From Betaproteobacteria bacterium (lineage in GTDB: Bacteria; Pseudomonadota; Gammaproteobacteria; Burkholderiales; SG8-41), in contig JACOVL010000068.1 in the NCBI GenBank assembly GCA_016177355.1, positions 1-16,345 of the forward strand: a stretch of 16,345 nucleotides of DNA. The letters run 5' to 3'. Position numbers and translations under genes: made by a program. Shown piece after piece: positions 1 through 5,962 of this stretch. Numbering within the stretch: position 1 is the stretch's first letter; each line of letters opens with the position of its first letter. The notes beneath the pieces are model-generated. The model ran no database searches. It saw only the letters and a program-made list of their open reading frames with translations, and was not told the DNA's origin.

Positions 1-306
1 CGGCCCGCCCTCGAAAGTGTCGTCGAAGTCCTCGCCGTGCGCCGCGGTGCCGTTGACGAGGGCGGCGGTGCCGGCGTCGAAGCCCGCGGCATGCCCGATC
101 GCGGTGCAGCGGCCGTCCGTATCGGATGCAGCGACGAGCGCACGGATGTAATCGGTATTGCGCGCCGCCACGCACAGGCCGGTGAAGTCGATCAGGAGTT
201 GCTCGGCGCGCTCGCGCACCGGCACCGGGATCGCCTCCGCGCGCAGCGCGAAGACCTTGTCCGCAAGAATTTCCGCAACCGATTGCGTGGGCAGGGGCGC
301 GTTCAC
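1..306 (-). CDS. MmgE/PrpD family protein, N-terminal part (cut by left edge)
   Basis: Only about the first 100 residues are visible, because the gene reads leftward off the window. The family comprises 2-methylcitrate dehydratase, cis-aconitate decarboxylase and relatives, which are cytosolic. The fragment shows the usual family opening: a short helix (SVAEILADKVFAL), then an RAEQLLIDFTGL segment, then an HGEDFDDTF block. This block matches the acidic active-site segment that precedes the HP motif in relatives; the HP motif lies beyond the edge. I chose the GTG at 306, which follows the stop of a tctC relic (311-313) and has GAGG just upstream. An in-frame ATG at 334-336 would add ten residues but has no better ribosome site and would overlap the relic. 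It is the last visible gene of the tct operon. The substrate is unknown. Confidence 0.85.
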   Translation of the reverse strand, partial: MNAPLPTQSVAEILADKVFALRAEAIPVPVRERAEQLLIDFTGLCVAARNTDYIRALVAASDTDGRCTAIGHAAGFDAGTAALVNGTAAHGEDFDDTFEGGP

Positions 307-310
307 CGCC

Positions 311-412
311 TCACCGCGCGATTTTGACGCCGGCATCCCTGAGGATGCCGCGGATCTGCTCCGGGAGCTCACCCATGAATTTCGAGAGCCCGCTGTGCAC
401 CGTGCGCAGCGA
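311..412 (-). pseudogene. Relic of a third tctC gene: C-terminal tail only
   Basis: Immediately after the stop of the intact receptor gene at 413-1387, the same reading frame runs on for 33 codons to a second stop at 311-313. From about 394 leftward the translation (SGLSKFMGELPEQIRGILRD, then AGVKIAR) lines up with the tails of both upstream receptors: AELAKFGDQFSDTTREILKA then GGVKVAR in one, and AEVRKFAEEYPEKVRAMLKA then AGIRVYR in the other. Each of those proteins already has its own complete tail. This is therefore most simply the 3' remnant of another TctC paralogue whose body has been lost. There is no start codon with a ribosome site, so it should not be translated independently. Confidence 0.7.
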
Positions 413-1387
413 TCAACGATAAACCCTGATGCCTGCCGCCTTCAGCATCGCACGCACCTTTTCCGGGTACTCCTCGGCAAACTTCCGGACCTCTGCGGTC
501 GTCTGGAAGCCGTCCTCGAAAAGGTTATCTTTCAGGTATTTCTTCCAGGCCCCCGTCTTGACCAACCTCGAGAAGAAATTTTCCCAGTACTTGAGGGCAT
601 CTGCAGGCATCTCCGGGGGCCCGACCACGCCCCGTATGGTCACGTAGTTCGGTATGTCGTACCCGAACTCCTGTATCGTCGGCAGATCTGGATACGCGGC
701 AATCCGTTTCTCCGCCACCTGCGCGATCAGTCGCAGCGAGCCGTCGCGCAGGCGCTCGCCCGCTTCCTGCGGGTCCATAAACATGATCTGCACGTGGCCG
801 CCAAGCAGCGCCGCGAGCCGTTCGCCGCCCCCCGGAAACGAGATGAACGCCCACTGCGCCCCCGTATTCCTCATGAGAAGGTTGCGCACGATGTTGTCGC
901 GGCTTCCGATCGAGCCGCCGGACTGCTTGAGCTCACCGGGACGTTTTTTCGCGTCATCGATGAAATCCTTGAGCGTTTTGTACGGCGAATCGGACTTGAC
1001 CGCTACGACACCCGGCTCCGTCACCAGCCTCACGATCAGGCTCAGTTCGTTCATCGTGACCCGCGCTTCCTTGCTCATCATGGGACCGTTGAACCACGTG
1101 TTCGCGAACAGCGCGATGGTGTGGGTCTCGCCCTTCTTTTCGTTCATGTACGACATCGCGGTAATACCGCCGCCGCCCGGCTTGTTCGTCACCTGCATGC
1201 GCACCGGAAGCAGCTTTTCCTTTTCGACGATCGCCGCGATTGCGCGCGCGAGCAGGTCGTTTCCCCCGCCCGGACCCGTATGCACCACGAACTCGATCGG
1301 TCGCGTCGGGTTGAACCCCTGGGCCCCGACCTGACCGGCCGCGATGACCGCGGCGGCAAGCAGCAAGAAACTGAGAAGTGGTCTCAT
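413..1387 (-). CDS. tctC: Tripartite tricarboxylate transporter substrate-binding protein (TctC/Bug family), second tandem copy
   Basis: A 324-residue periplasmic receptor that would capture a carboxylate and deliver it to the TctAB permease. It opens with a Sec signal peptide (two N-terminal residues, a Leu/Ala-rich core over about residues 4-17, probable cleavage after VGA near 22). The mature protein starts in family style with PIEFVVHTGPGGGNDLLARA, the first ligand-binding loop, followed by NKPGGGG near residue 68 and SFPGGGERLAALLGGHV near 183-199, the second lobe contact. Length is normal for Bug proteins. It lies 27 bases after the stop of the upstream receptor gene and is homologous to it along its whole length. 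GGAGG lies five bases before the ATG. The ligand cannot be read from sequence. Confidence 0.93.
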   Translation of the reverse strand: MRPLLSFLLLAAAVIAAGQVGAQGFNPTRPIEFVVHTGPGGGNDLLARAIAAIVEKEKLLPVRMQVTNKPGGGGITAMSYMNEKKGETHTIALFANTWFNGPMMSKEARVTMNELSLIVRLVTEPGVVAVKSDSPYKTLKDFIDDAKKRPGELKQSGGSIGSRDNIVRNLLMRNTGAQWAFISFPGGGERLAALLGGHVQIMFMDPQEAGERLRDGSLRLIAQVAEKRIAAYPDLPTIQEFGYDIPNYVTIRGVVGPPEMPADALKYWENFFSRLVKTGAWKKYLKDNLFEDGFQTTAEVRKFAEEYPEKVRAMLKAAGIRVYR

Positions 1388-1390
1388 GAA

Positions 1391-1397
1391 TTCCTCC
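1391..1397 (-). promoter_or_regulatory. Strong ribosome-binding site of second tctC copy
   Basis: On the minus strand this reads GGAGGAA, with the GGAGG core five bases from the ATG at 1385-1387. It fixes that start and gives this gene its own efficient initiation although it lies inside an operon. Confidence 0.75.
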
Positions 1398-1414
1398 GAT
1401 AGAAAGGCGTGAGA

Positions 1415-2395
1415 CTAGCGCGCGACCTTGACGCCGCCCGCTTTCAGTATCTCCCGCGTCGTATCGGAGAATTGATCGCCGAACTTGGCGAGCTCGGCGC
1501 TGCGCATGTACCCGTCCTGGAACATGTTGTCGGCCAGGTATTTCTGCCAGCTCGGCGTCTTGATGAACCGGGCGAACAGGTCCTCCCAGTACGCCACGAC
1601 TTCCGCGGGAACGCCCGGCGGCGCGACGATCCCGCGCACCTGCGGCACGTTGGGTATCTTGAAGCCTGCTTCCTGGATCGTCGGCACGTCGGGGAACGCG
1701 GGCAGGCGTTTGTCCGAGACCGTCGCGATCACGCGCAGGTTCCCGGCCCGGATGTGTTCACCCGCTTCCTGCGGCTCGATCACCATCATGTTGACGTGGC
1801 CGCCGAGCAGCGCGGCGATGCGCTCGCCGCCGCCCGGGAACGAGATGTACGCCCAGTTCGCGCCGGTATTCGTCATCAGCAACTGGCGCACGATCCAGTC
1901 GCGGCTGCCGAGCGAGCCGGCCGACTGCTTGAGGCTCCCGGGGCTCTGCTTCGCCGCGTCGATGAAGTCCTGCAGCGACTTGTAGGGCGCGTCGTTCTTT
2001 ACCGCGACCATCGCCGGCTCGAGCACGAGGCGGACCACCGGCGTCAGGTCCTTCATCGTGAACTTGGCTTCTTTCCGCATGATCGGGTTGGTGAACCAGA
2101 GCCCGGTGAACACCGCGATGATATGCGTGTCTCCTTTCTTCTCGTTCACGAGGTAGGCCATCGCGGTCGCCCCGCCGCCGCCGGTCTTGTTGACGACCTG
2201 CATGCGCACCGGCATCAGTCCTTCCTTTTCCATCGCGGCCGCGATGCCGCGCGCGAACACGTCGCCGCCGCCGCCGGGTCCGGTATGGGTCATGAACTCG
2301 ATGGGCTTGCTCGGCTTGAAGCCCTGCGCGTGCAGCGGGGCCGCGGCCACCGCGAGCAGGAGCGCCGCGGCTAGAACTCCATATCGTGATTTCAT
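1415..2395 (-). CDS. tctC: Tripartite tricarboxylate transporter substrate-binding protein (TctC/Bug family), first tandem copy
   Basis: A 326-residue periplasmic receptor that would work with the adjacent TctA/TctB. It has a clear signal peptide (KSR, then an Ala/Leu-rich core, probable cleavage after LHA). The mature N-terminus PIEFMTHTGPGGGGDVFARG carries the phosphate-loop-like glycine motif of the family. NKTGGGG and SFPGGGERIAALLGGHV follow, as in the next gene. I chose the ATG at 2393-2395 because it begins the signal peptide and is preceded by GAGGAG. The open frame extends upstream to 2521, but that extension lies over the end of tctA, is Cys/Arg-rich and has no receptor features. 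The gap to the tctA stop is only 16 bases. HTGPGGG replaces the PFAPGGG of ordinary Bug proteins, such as the one at 11320-12303. Confidence 0.94.
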   Translation of the reverse strand: MKSRYGVLAAALLLAVAAAPLHAQGFKPSKPIEFMTHTGPGGGGDVFARGIAAAMEKEGLMPVRMQVVNKTGGGGATAMAYLVNEKKGDTHIIAVFTGLWFTNPIMRKEAKFTMKDLTPVVRLVLEPAMVAVKNDAPYKSLQDFIDAAKQSPGSLKQSAGSLGSRDWIVRQLLMTNTGANWAYISFPGGGERIAALLGGHVNMMVIEPQEAGEHIRAGNLRVIATVSDKRLPAFPDVPTIQEAGFKIPNVPQVRGIVAPPGVPAEVVAYWEDLFARFIKTPSWQKYLADNMFQDGYMRSAELAKFGDQFSDTTREILKAGGVKVAR

Positions 2396-2402
2396 GTTTT
2401 TT

Positions 2403-2408
2403 CTCCTC
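2403..2408 (-). promoter_or_regulatory. Ribosome-binding site deciding the tctC start at 2395
   Basis: GAGGAG on the minus strand, seven bases before the ATG at 2393-2395. It argues against the longer frame that starts inside tctA. Confidence 0.75.
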
Positions 2409-2411
2409 GGG

Positions 2412-3917
2412 TTAACTGCTGATGGCCTTGACGCGCAGGGCGTTGGCCTTCCGGAACAGCGGCGCAAGCAGTATGAGCACCGCCAAAAATAGCATTGTTG
2501 CCGACATCGGTCTAGAGACAAATATCGTGAGGTCTCCCTGCGACATCATCAGCGACTGGCGCAGCGCCCGCTCCATGATGTCGCCGAGCACGAAGCCGAG
2601 GATGAGCGGCGCAGACGGGTAATCGAGCTTGCGCATCGCGTAGCCCAGCAGCCCGAATATCGCCAGCATCCAGGTGTCGAACAGGCTCCCCGATACACTG
2701 TAGACCCCCACGATCGAGATGCCGAGGATGAACGGGTAGAGCATGTAGGTCGGCAGCCGCAGGATCTGCGCGAACAACGGGATCAGCGGGAGATTGAGAA
2801 TCAGCAGCATGACGTTGCCGATGTACATGCTCGCCACCAGACCCCAGAACAGCGTCGGGTTGTCCTGGATCATGAGCGGGCCCGGCCGCAGCCCCCAGAG
2901 TATGAAGGCAGCGAGCAGGATAGCGGTGGTGCCCGAGCCGGGGATGCCGAGCGTCAGCAGCGGCACCATCGCCCCGCCGGTCTCGGCGTTATTCGCCCCC
3001 TCCGGCGCCGCGACGCCTTCAACCACGCCGGTGCCGAACTTCTCGGGATGTTTCGACACCGCTTTCTCGATGCCGTAGGAGATGAAGGAGGCGATCGTCG
3101 AGCCCGCGCCGGGCAGGACGCCGATGACGAACCCGACCAGGGAACCGTTGAGGAAGGCGAAGCGGCAGTCCTTGAGATCCCGCCAGGTGGGCAGGAGATT
3201 GCGCAACCCTTTCGGCGCCGGCAGCATCTGCGCGCCTTCCCGGACCTCCATGTTGCCGAACACCTCCCCCAGGGCGAATATGCCGATCGCCACCACGACG
3301 AAATCCACCCCGTCGAGCAGCTCGGCATGGCCGAAGGTGAAGCGCGAGGTGGAGGTGAAGAGATCGGTGCCCATGCCCGCGATCCACAGACCGACCAGCA
3401 TGGCGAGCAGCGCCTTGATCATGGACTTGCCGGCAAGCAGCACCACCATCGCGAGCCCCAGGCACATCAGCGAGAAATATTCCGGCGAGCTGAATGAGAG
3501 CGCGAACCTGGCGAGCGGCGGCGCGACCAGCATCAGCCCGACCACGCCGAACGTCCCGGCGACGAAGGAGGCGATGGCCGCGATGCCGAGCGCCGCGCCC
3601 GCGCGCCCGCGCCGCGCCATCTGGTAGCCGTCGAAGCAGGTCACCACCGAGGCCGATTCGCCCGGCACGTTGAGCAGTATGGACGTGGTCGAGCCGCCGT
3701 ACTTGGAGCCGTAGTAGATGCCGGCGAGCATGATGACCGCGCCCGTCGGTTCCATCTTGAAGGTGAGCGGCAGCAACATCGCGATGGTCGCGGCCGGCCC
3801 CAGCCCGGGCAGCACGCCGATCACCGTGCCGAGAAACACGCCGATGAAGCACCACAGCAGGTTGTACGGCGTCAGCGCAACCGCGAAGCCCTGCATCAGG
3901 TAGCCGAAGCCCTCCAT
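2412..3917 (-). CDS. tctA: Tripartite tricarboxylate transporter large membrane subunit TctA
   Basis: A 501-residue inner-membrane permease, the large subunit of the cation-coupled tripartite tricarboxylate transporter. It has about a dozen hydrophobic segments in two related halves. Each half carries a GVLPG loop: GVLPGLGP at residues 34-41 and GVLPGAGS at 266-273. Other family signatures are YGSKYGGSTTSILLNVPGES (69-88), APEGANNAETGG (304-315) and GIPGSGTTA (324-332). The length is typical. The gene starts three bases after the tctB stop with only a weak GAG upstream, which suggests translational coupling to tctB. tctC follows 16 bases downstream, so the order is tctB-tctA-tctC. Function as a carboxylate importer is secure at family level; the specific substrate is not. 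Confidence 0.96.
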   Translation of the reverse strand: MEGFGYLMQGFAVALTPYNLLWCFIGVFLGTVIGVLPGLGPAATIAMLLPLTFKMEPTGAVIMLAGIYYGSKYGGSTTSILLNVPGESASVVTCFDGYQMARRGRAGAALGIAAIASFVAGTFGVVGLMLVAPPLARFALSFSSPEYFSLMCLGLAMVVLLAGKSMIKALLAMLVGLWIAGMGTDLFTSTSRFTFGHAELLDGVDFVVVAIGIFALGEVFGNMEVREGAQMLPAPKGLRNLLPTWRDLKDCRFAFLNGSLVGFVIGVLPGAGSTIASFISYGIEKAVSKHPEKFGTGVVEGVAAPEGANNAETGGAMVPLLTLGIPGSGTTAILLAAFILWGLRPGPLMIQDNPTLFWGLVASMYIGNVMLLILNLPLIPLFAQILRLPTYMLYPFILGISIVGVYSVSGSLFDTWMLAIFGLLGYAMRKLDYPSAPLILGFVLGDIMERALRQSLMMSQGDLTIFVSRPMSATMLFLAVLILLAPLFRKANALRVKAISS

Positions 3918-3920
3918 GGC

Positions 3921-4373
3921 TCAGAATCCCAGCATGCCCGCCGGCAGCCCCACGTTGAGCGCGACGTCGAACAAGAGGTAGAAGCCCACCGCGCCGCCGA
4001 CCGCGATCGCGGCCGCCTTGCCCAGCGGCTCGCCGTAGAGGAACCTCACGATGAACAGGGTGAAGAGCGTGAAAGCGACGATGAATCCGAGCACCTTCAG
4101 CAGCGCCACGCACGCCACCAGCACGGCCCAGGTCCCGAGCGCTCTTCCGACTTCGCTCGCCTTGGGCCGGGGCGCGTGGGCCAGAGCCTGACCGATGCTG
4201 GTGGCGATCAGCAGCGACGAGAGCGCCACCATCGCGATCCCGTACCACATCGGGAAGAACCCCGGTCCCGGACCGTCGGGGCCCAGGTATTCCCACTGCC
4301 GGGCTTCCGTGATGATGAAGATGCCGAGCGCGGCAAGCACCGCGCCGGACAGGACATCGCTGGTTTTGGCCAT
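3921..4373 (-). CDS. tctB: Tripartite tricarboxylate transporter small membrane subunit TctB
   Basis: A 150-residue small membrane subunit that pairs with TctA. There are four to five hydrophobic segments (about residues 7-22, 43-63, 79-97, 98-112 and 118-140). The conserved GPGFFPMWYG sequence near 36-45 follows the first segment, as is usual in TctB. A short hydrophilic linker (about 64-78) separates the halves. The ATG at 4371-4373 has no clear Shine-Dalgarno sequence; the bases just upstream belong to an imperfect repeat. The gene therefore may be translated weakly or depend on readthrough from the VOC gene. It is followed by tctA after three bases. Confidence 0.92.
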   Translation of the reverse strand: MAKTSDVLSGAVLAALGIFIITEARQWEYLGPDGPGPGFFPMWYGIAMVALSSLLIATSIGQALAHAPRPKASEVGRALGTWAVLVACVALLKVLGFIVAFTLFTLFIVRFLYGEPLGKAAAIAVGGAVGFYLLFDVALNVGLPAGMLGF

Positions 4374-4383
4374 TAGCGGTCAG

Positions 4384-4449
4384 CGATCAGCTGTTAGCTA
4401 CCGACAAATCGCTCAAACGGTCTGGCTGAGCGCCGATAGCTGAGAGCTA
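4384..4449. repeat. Imperfect direct repeat in the spacer between the VOC gene and tctB
   Basis: Two similar words lie 33 bases apart: CGATCAGCTGTTAGCTA (4384-4400) and CGATAGCTGAGAGCTA (4434-4449). They match at 14 of 16 aligned positions with one gap. The right copy ends on the TAG stop of the VOC gene, and the left copy ends 10 bases from the tctB start codon. AGCGAT (4382-4387) and ATCGCT (4408-4413) could also pair as a small stem. No T-tract follows, so it does not look like an intrinsic terminator. The role is unknown. Confidence 0.5.
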
Positions 4450-4836
4450 TTTCCGCTTCTTGTAGCGCCCGCCCGGGACGATCTCTGCGATGGCGCCGCC
4501 GGGAGCGCGGAACTTGACGGGGATCACGCCCGGATCCGAGATGATCTCGCAGCCGTACTTCTTCAGATCGGCGGCGCGCGCGTCGACGTCATCCACCTCG
4601 ATCGCGAAATGGTGTATGCACGGGCCCTCGCCCGCCGCCAGCGATTCCTTTGACCGCGTGCCTTCGTCGTACTTCATCAGCGTGAAATCAATGCCGCCGC
4701 CGTCGGTCATGTGGCGCGAGAGGTGGTCGCGCGTCTTCCGCGTCTCTACCTGCTTGAATCCAAACACTTTTTCATAGAATTCGGTGGACTTGTCGAGGTC
4801 GTCCACCTTGAGCGCGAGATGCACGATGCGGTTCAT
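4447..4836 (-). CDS. VOC superfamily (glyoxalase/dioxygenase fold) protein
   Basis: A 129-residue, single-unit vicinal-oxygen-chelate protein built from two beta-alpha-beta-beta-beta modules. Module one starts RIVHLALKVDDLDKSTEFYE; module two starts IHHFAIEVDDVDARAADLKK. Probable metal ligands by position in the fold are His6, Asp50, His76 and Glu118. Asp50 is a guess, since this position varies in the family. Glyoxalase I, methylmalonyl-CoA epimerase, fosfomycin-resistance proteins and extradiol dioxygenases share the fold, so no reaction can be named. Length fits a protomer that dimerises. AAGGACA lies upstream of the ATG. It follows the ModA-like gene by 14 bases and precedes tctB by about 70, so it is probably in the same transcript and may act on the imported acid or its CoA ester. 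Confidence 0.88.
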   Translation of the reverse strand: MNRIVHLALKVDDLDKSTEFYEKVFGFKQVETRKTRDHLSRHMTDGGGIDFTLMKYDEGTRSKESLAAGEGPCIHHFAIEVDDVDARAADLKKYGCEIISDPGVIPVKFRAPGGAIAEIVPGGRYKKRK

Positions 4837-4850
4837 GTGCTGTCCTTTTT

Positions 4851-5555
4851 TCAGTTTCCGGATTCAAAGCCCGCTTGGACCAGCGCCGGGCGCGATAACG
4901 GCGCGACCAGCCGGGAGATGAAGGCCTTCGCGGCCTCGGCGCTCTCCGCCCGCGCCGCCAGCCCGGCGGAATAGACGGTCTTAACCTGCAGTTCGCCGGG
5001 CAGCGGGCCGGCATATGTTACACCCTTGTTGGCCAGGATCTCGGTGATTTGCGTGATGCCGAGCTCCCGGGAGCCCCTGCTCTGCGCCAGCCATTTCATC
5101 GCCGCGTAGCCGTTGGGGAAAAACTGCAGGCGGGGCTCGATCTGGCCCGCGATACCCAGCCGCTCGATCCCGCGCATCACCACCTTGCCGGCGGTGGCGG
5201 TCGCCGGGTCGGGGCAGACGATCCGCGTCGCCGCGAGCAGGTTGCCGCGCAGCGACTCCTCGCCGGAGACGTCGGGCAGCAGTGCGCCCTTGCGCACCGC
5301 CACGCCGGCGCCGACCGCCCCGAGGTCCACGCGCGAGCCCGAAACCACGTGACCCTGGGTGATCAGCTCGTCTATCAGTGCGCCGGTCAGTATGATGACG
5401 TCCGCCGGCTCGCCGGCGAATACGCGGGACTTCATCGCCCCTACCGCGCCGAATTTGGCCTCCACGCCGTGGCCCGTCTCGCGCCCGAACGCCACCGCGA
5501 TCCGCTCGACCACCGCCTGCGCCGCGCCGGCGCTGAATATGCGCACCTCCGCCAT
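4851..5555 (-). CDS. ModA-like substrate-binding protein without a signal peptide
   Basis: A 234-residue protein with the type-2 periplasmic-binding fold, nearest in layout to ModA (molybdate/tungstate receptor). It starts EVRIFSAGAAQAVVERIAVA, where ModA has an FAAASL-type anion-binding loop. It continues with GAMKSRVFAGEPADVIILTG (ModA: IxxGAPADLFISAD), CPDPATATAG near 139, and ELGITQITEI near 186. I chose the ATG at 5553-5555 because the fold begins right after it. A longer start at 5586-5588 adds only MALRTCASIPR and still gives no hydrophobic export signal. No modB or modC is nearby. It is the first gene of the leftward operon and diverges from the DUF2007 gene. A cytoplasmic ligand-sensing or binding role is possible; molybdate binding is unproven. 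Confidence 0.8.
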   Translation of the reverse strand: MAEVRIFSAGAAQAVVERIAVAFGRETGHGVEAKFGAVGAMKSRVFAGEPADVIILTGALIDELITQGHVVSGSRVDLGAVGAGVAVRKGALLPDVSGEESLRGNLLAATRIVCPDPATATAGKVVMRGIERLGIAGQIEPRLQFFPNGYAAMKWLAQSRGSRELGITQITEILANKGVTYAGPLPGELQVKTVYSAGLAARAESAEAAKAFISRLVAPLSRPALVQAGFESGN

Positions 5556-5593
5556 CCGGGGGATGCTAGCACACGTGCGCAGCGCCACGCGGC

Positions 5594-5597
5594 GGAG
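5594..5597 (+). promoter_or_regulatory. Ribosome-binding site of the DUF2007 gene
   Basis: GGAG lies seven bases before the ATG at 5605-5607 and favours that start over the ATG at 5611. The whole space between the two divergent starts (5556-5604) is only 49 bases and shows no recognisable -35/-10 pair. Confidence 0.6.
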
Positions 5598-5604
5598 TAA
5601 GCTG

Positions 5605-5928
5605 ATGCGGATGAAGCAGATTCACGTCGCGAAACACGCGCCCGAAGCGCATCTCGTCAAGGGCTTTCTCGAGTCCAACGGCATCGCGGCCGTGGTGCGC
5701 GGGGAGTTCCTGACGAGCGGCTGGGGCGAGCTGCCGCTGGACGTGTGCGGCGTGTGGATCGAGGACGAACGGCAATACGACCGCGCGCAGGCGCTATTGG
5801 TCGCGTTCCTGAACGGCGACATCGCGCGCGAGATGCGCTCTCGGAACTGGCGCTGCCCGCAGTGCGGCGAGCAGCAGGAAGGTCAGTTCACCGCGTGCTG
5901 GAAATGCGGCGCGCCCCGTCCGGCGTGA
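5605..5928 (+). CDS. DUF2007-type small protein with C-terminal zinc ribbon
   Basis: A 107-residue cytosolic protein. Residues 5-70 resemble the DUF2007 domain (KQIHVAKHAPEAHLVKGFLE, then an exposed loop and VWIEDERQYDRAQALL), a small ferredoxin-like fold named a putative signal-transducing domain in family databases. The C-terminus carries a four-cysteine zinc ribbon: Cys84 and Cys87 (CPQC), then Cys98 and Cys101 (CWKC), ten residues apart. The start at 5605 is set by GGAG upstream. An open frame extends back to 5359, but that part is antisense to the ModA-like gene and is discarded. The gene stands alone between two leftward operons and converges on tarD with 34 bases between stops. Function is unknown; a housekeeping binding or signalling protein is likelier than a pathway enzyme. 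Confidence 0.82.
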   Translation: MRMKQIHVAKHAPEAHLVKGFLESNGIAAVVRGEFLTSGWGELPLDVCGVWIEDERQYDRAQALLVAFLNGDIAREMRSRNWRCPQCGEQQEGQFTACWKCGAPRPA

Positions 5929-5962
5929 GGGAAGGAAAACCCCGCGAGCATGTAATGCCCGT

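Noticed and set aside
311..412. Stop-codon readthrough extending the tctC at 413
   Set aside because: The receptor already ends with a complete family tail, so a second tail would serve no evident purpose. A relic explains it better.
158..1402. 414-codon plus-strand open frame opposite tctC
   Set aside because: Arg/His-rich antisense shadow of a GC-rich gene. The opposite strand has a signal peptide and full receptor motifs.
2396..2521. Upstream extension of the first tctC open frame
   Set aside because: It overlaps the end of tctA, is Cys/Arg-rich and does not look like a signal peptide. A strong GAGGAG and a signal peptide support the ATG at 2395.
3019..4296. 425-codon minus-strand open frame over tctA and tctB
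   Set aside because: Frame shadow rich in Arg and Gly. tctA and tctB have clear membrane segments and signatures in their own frames.
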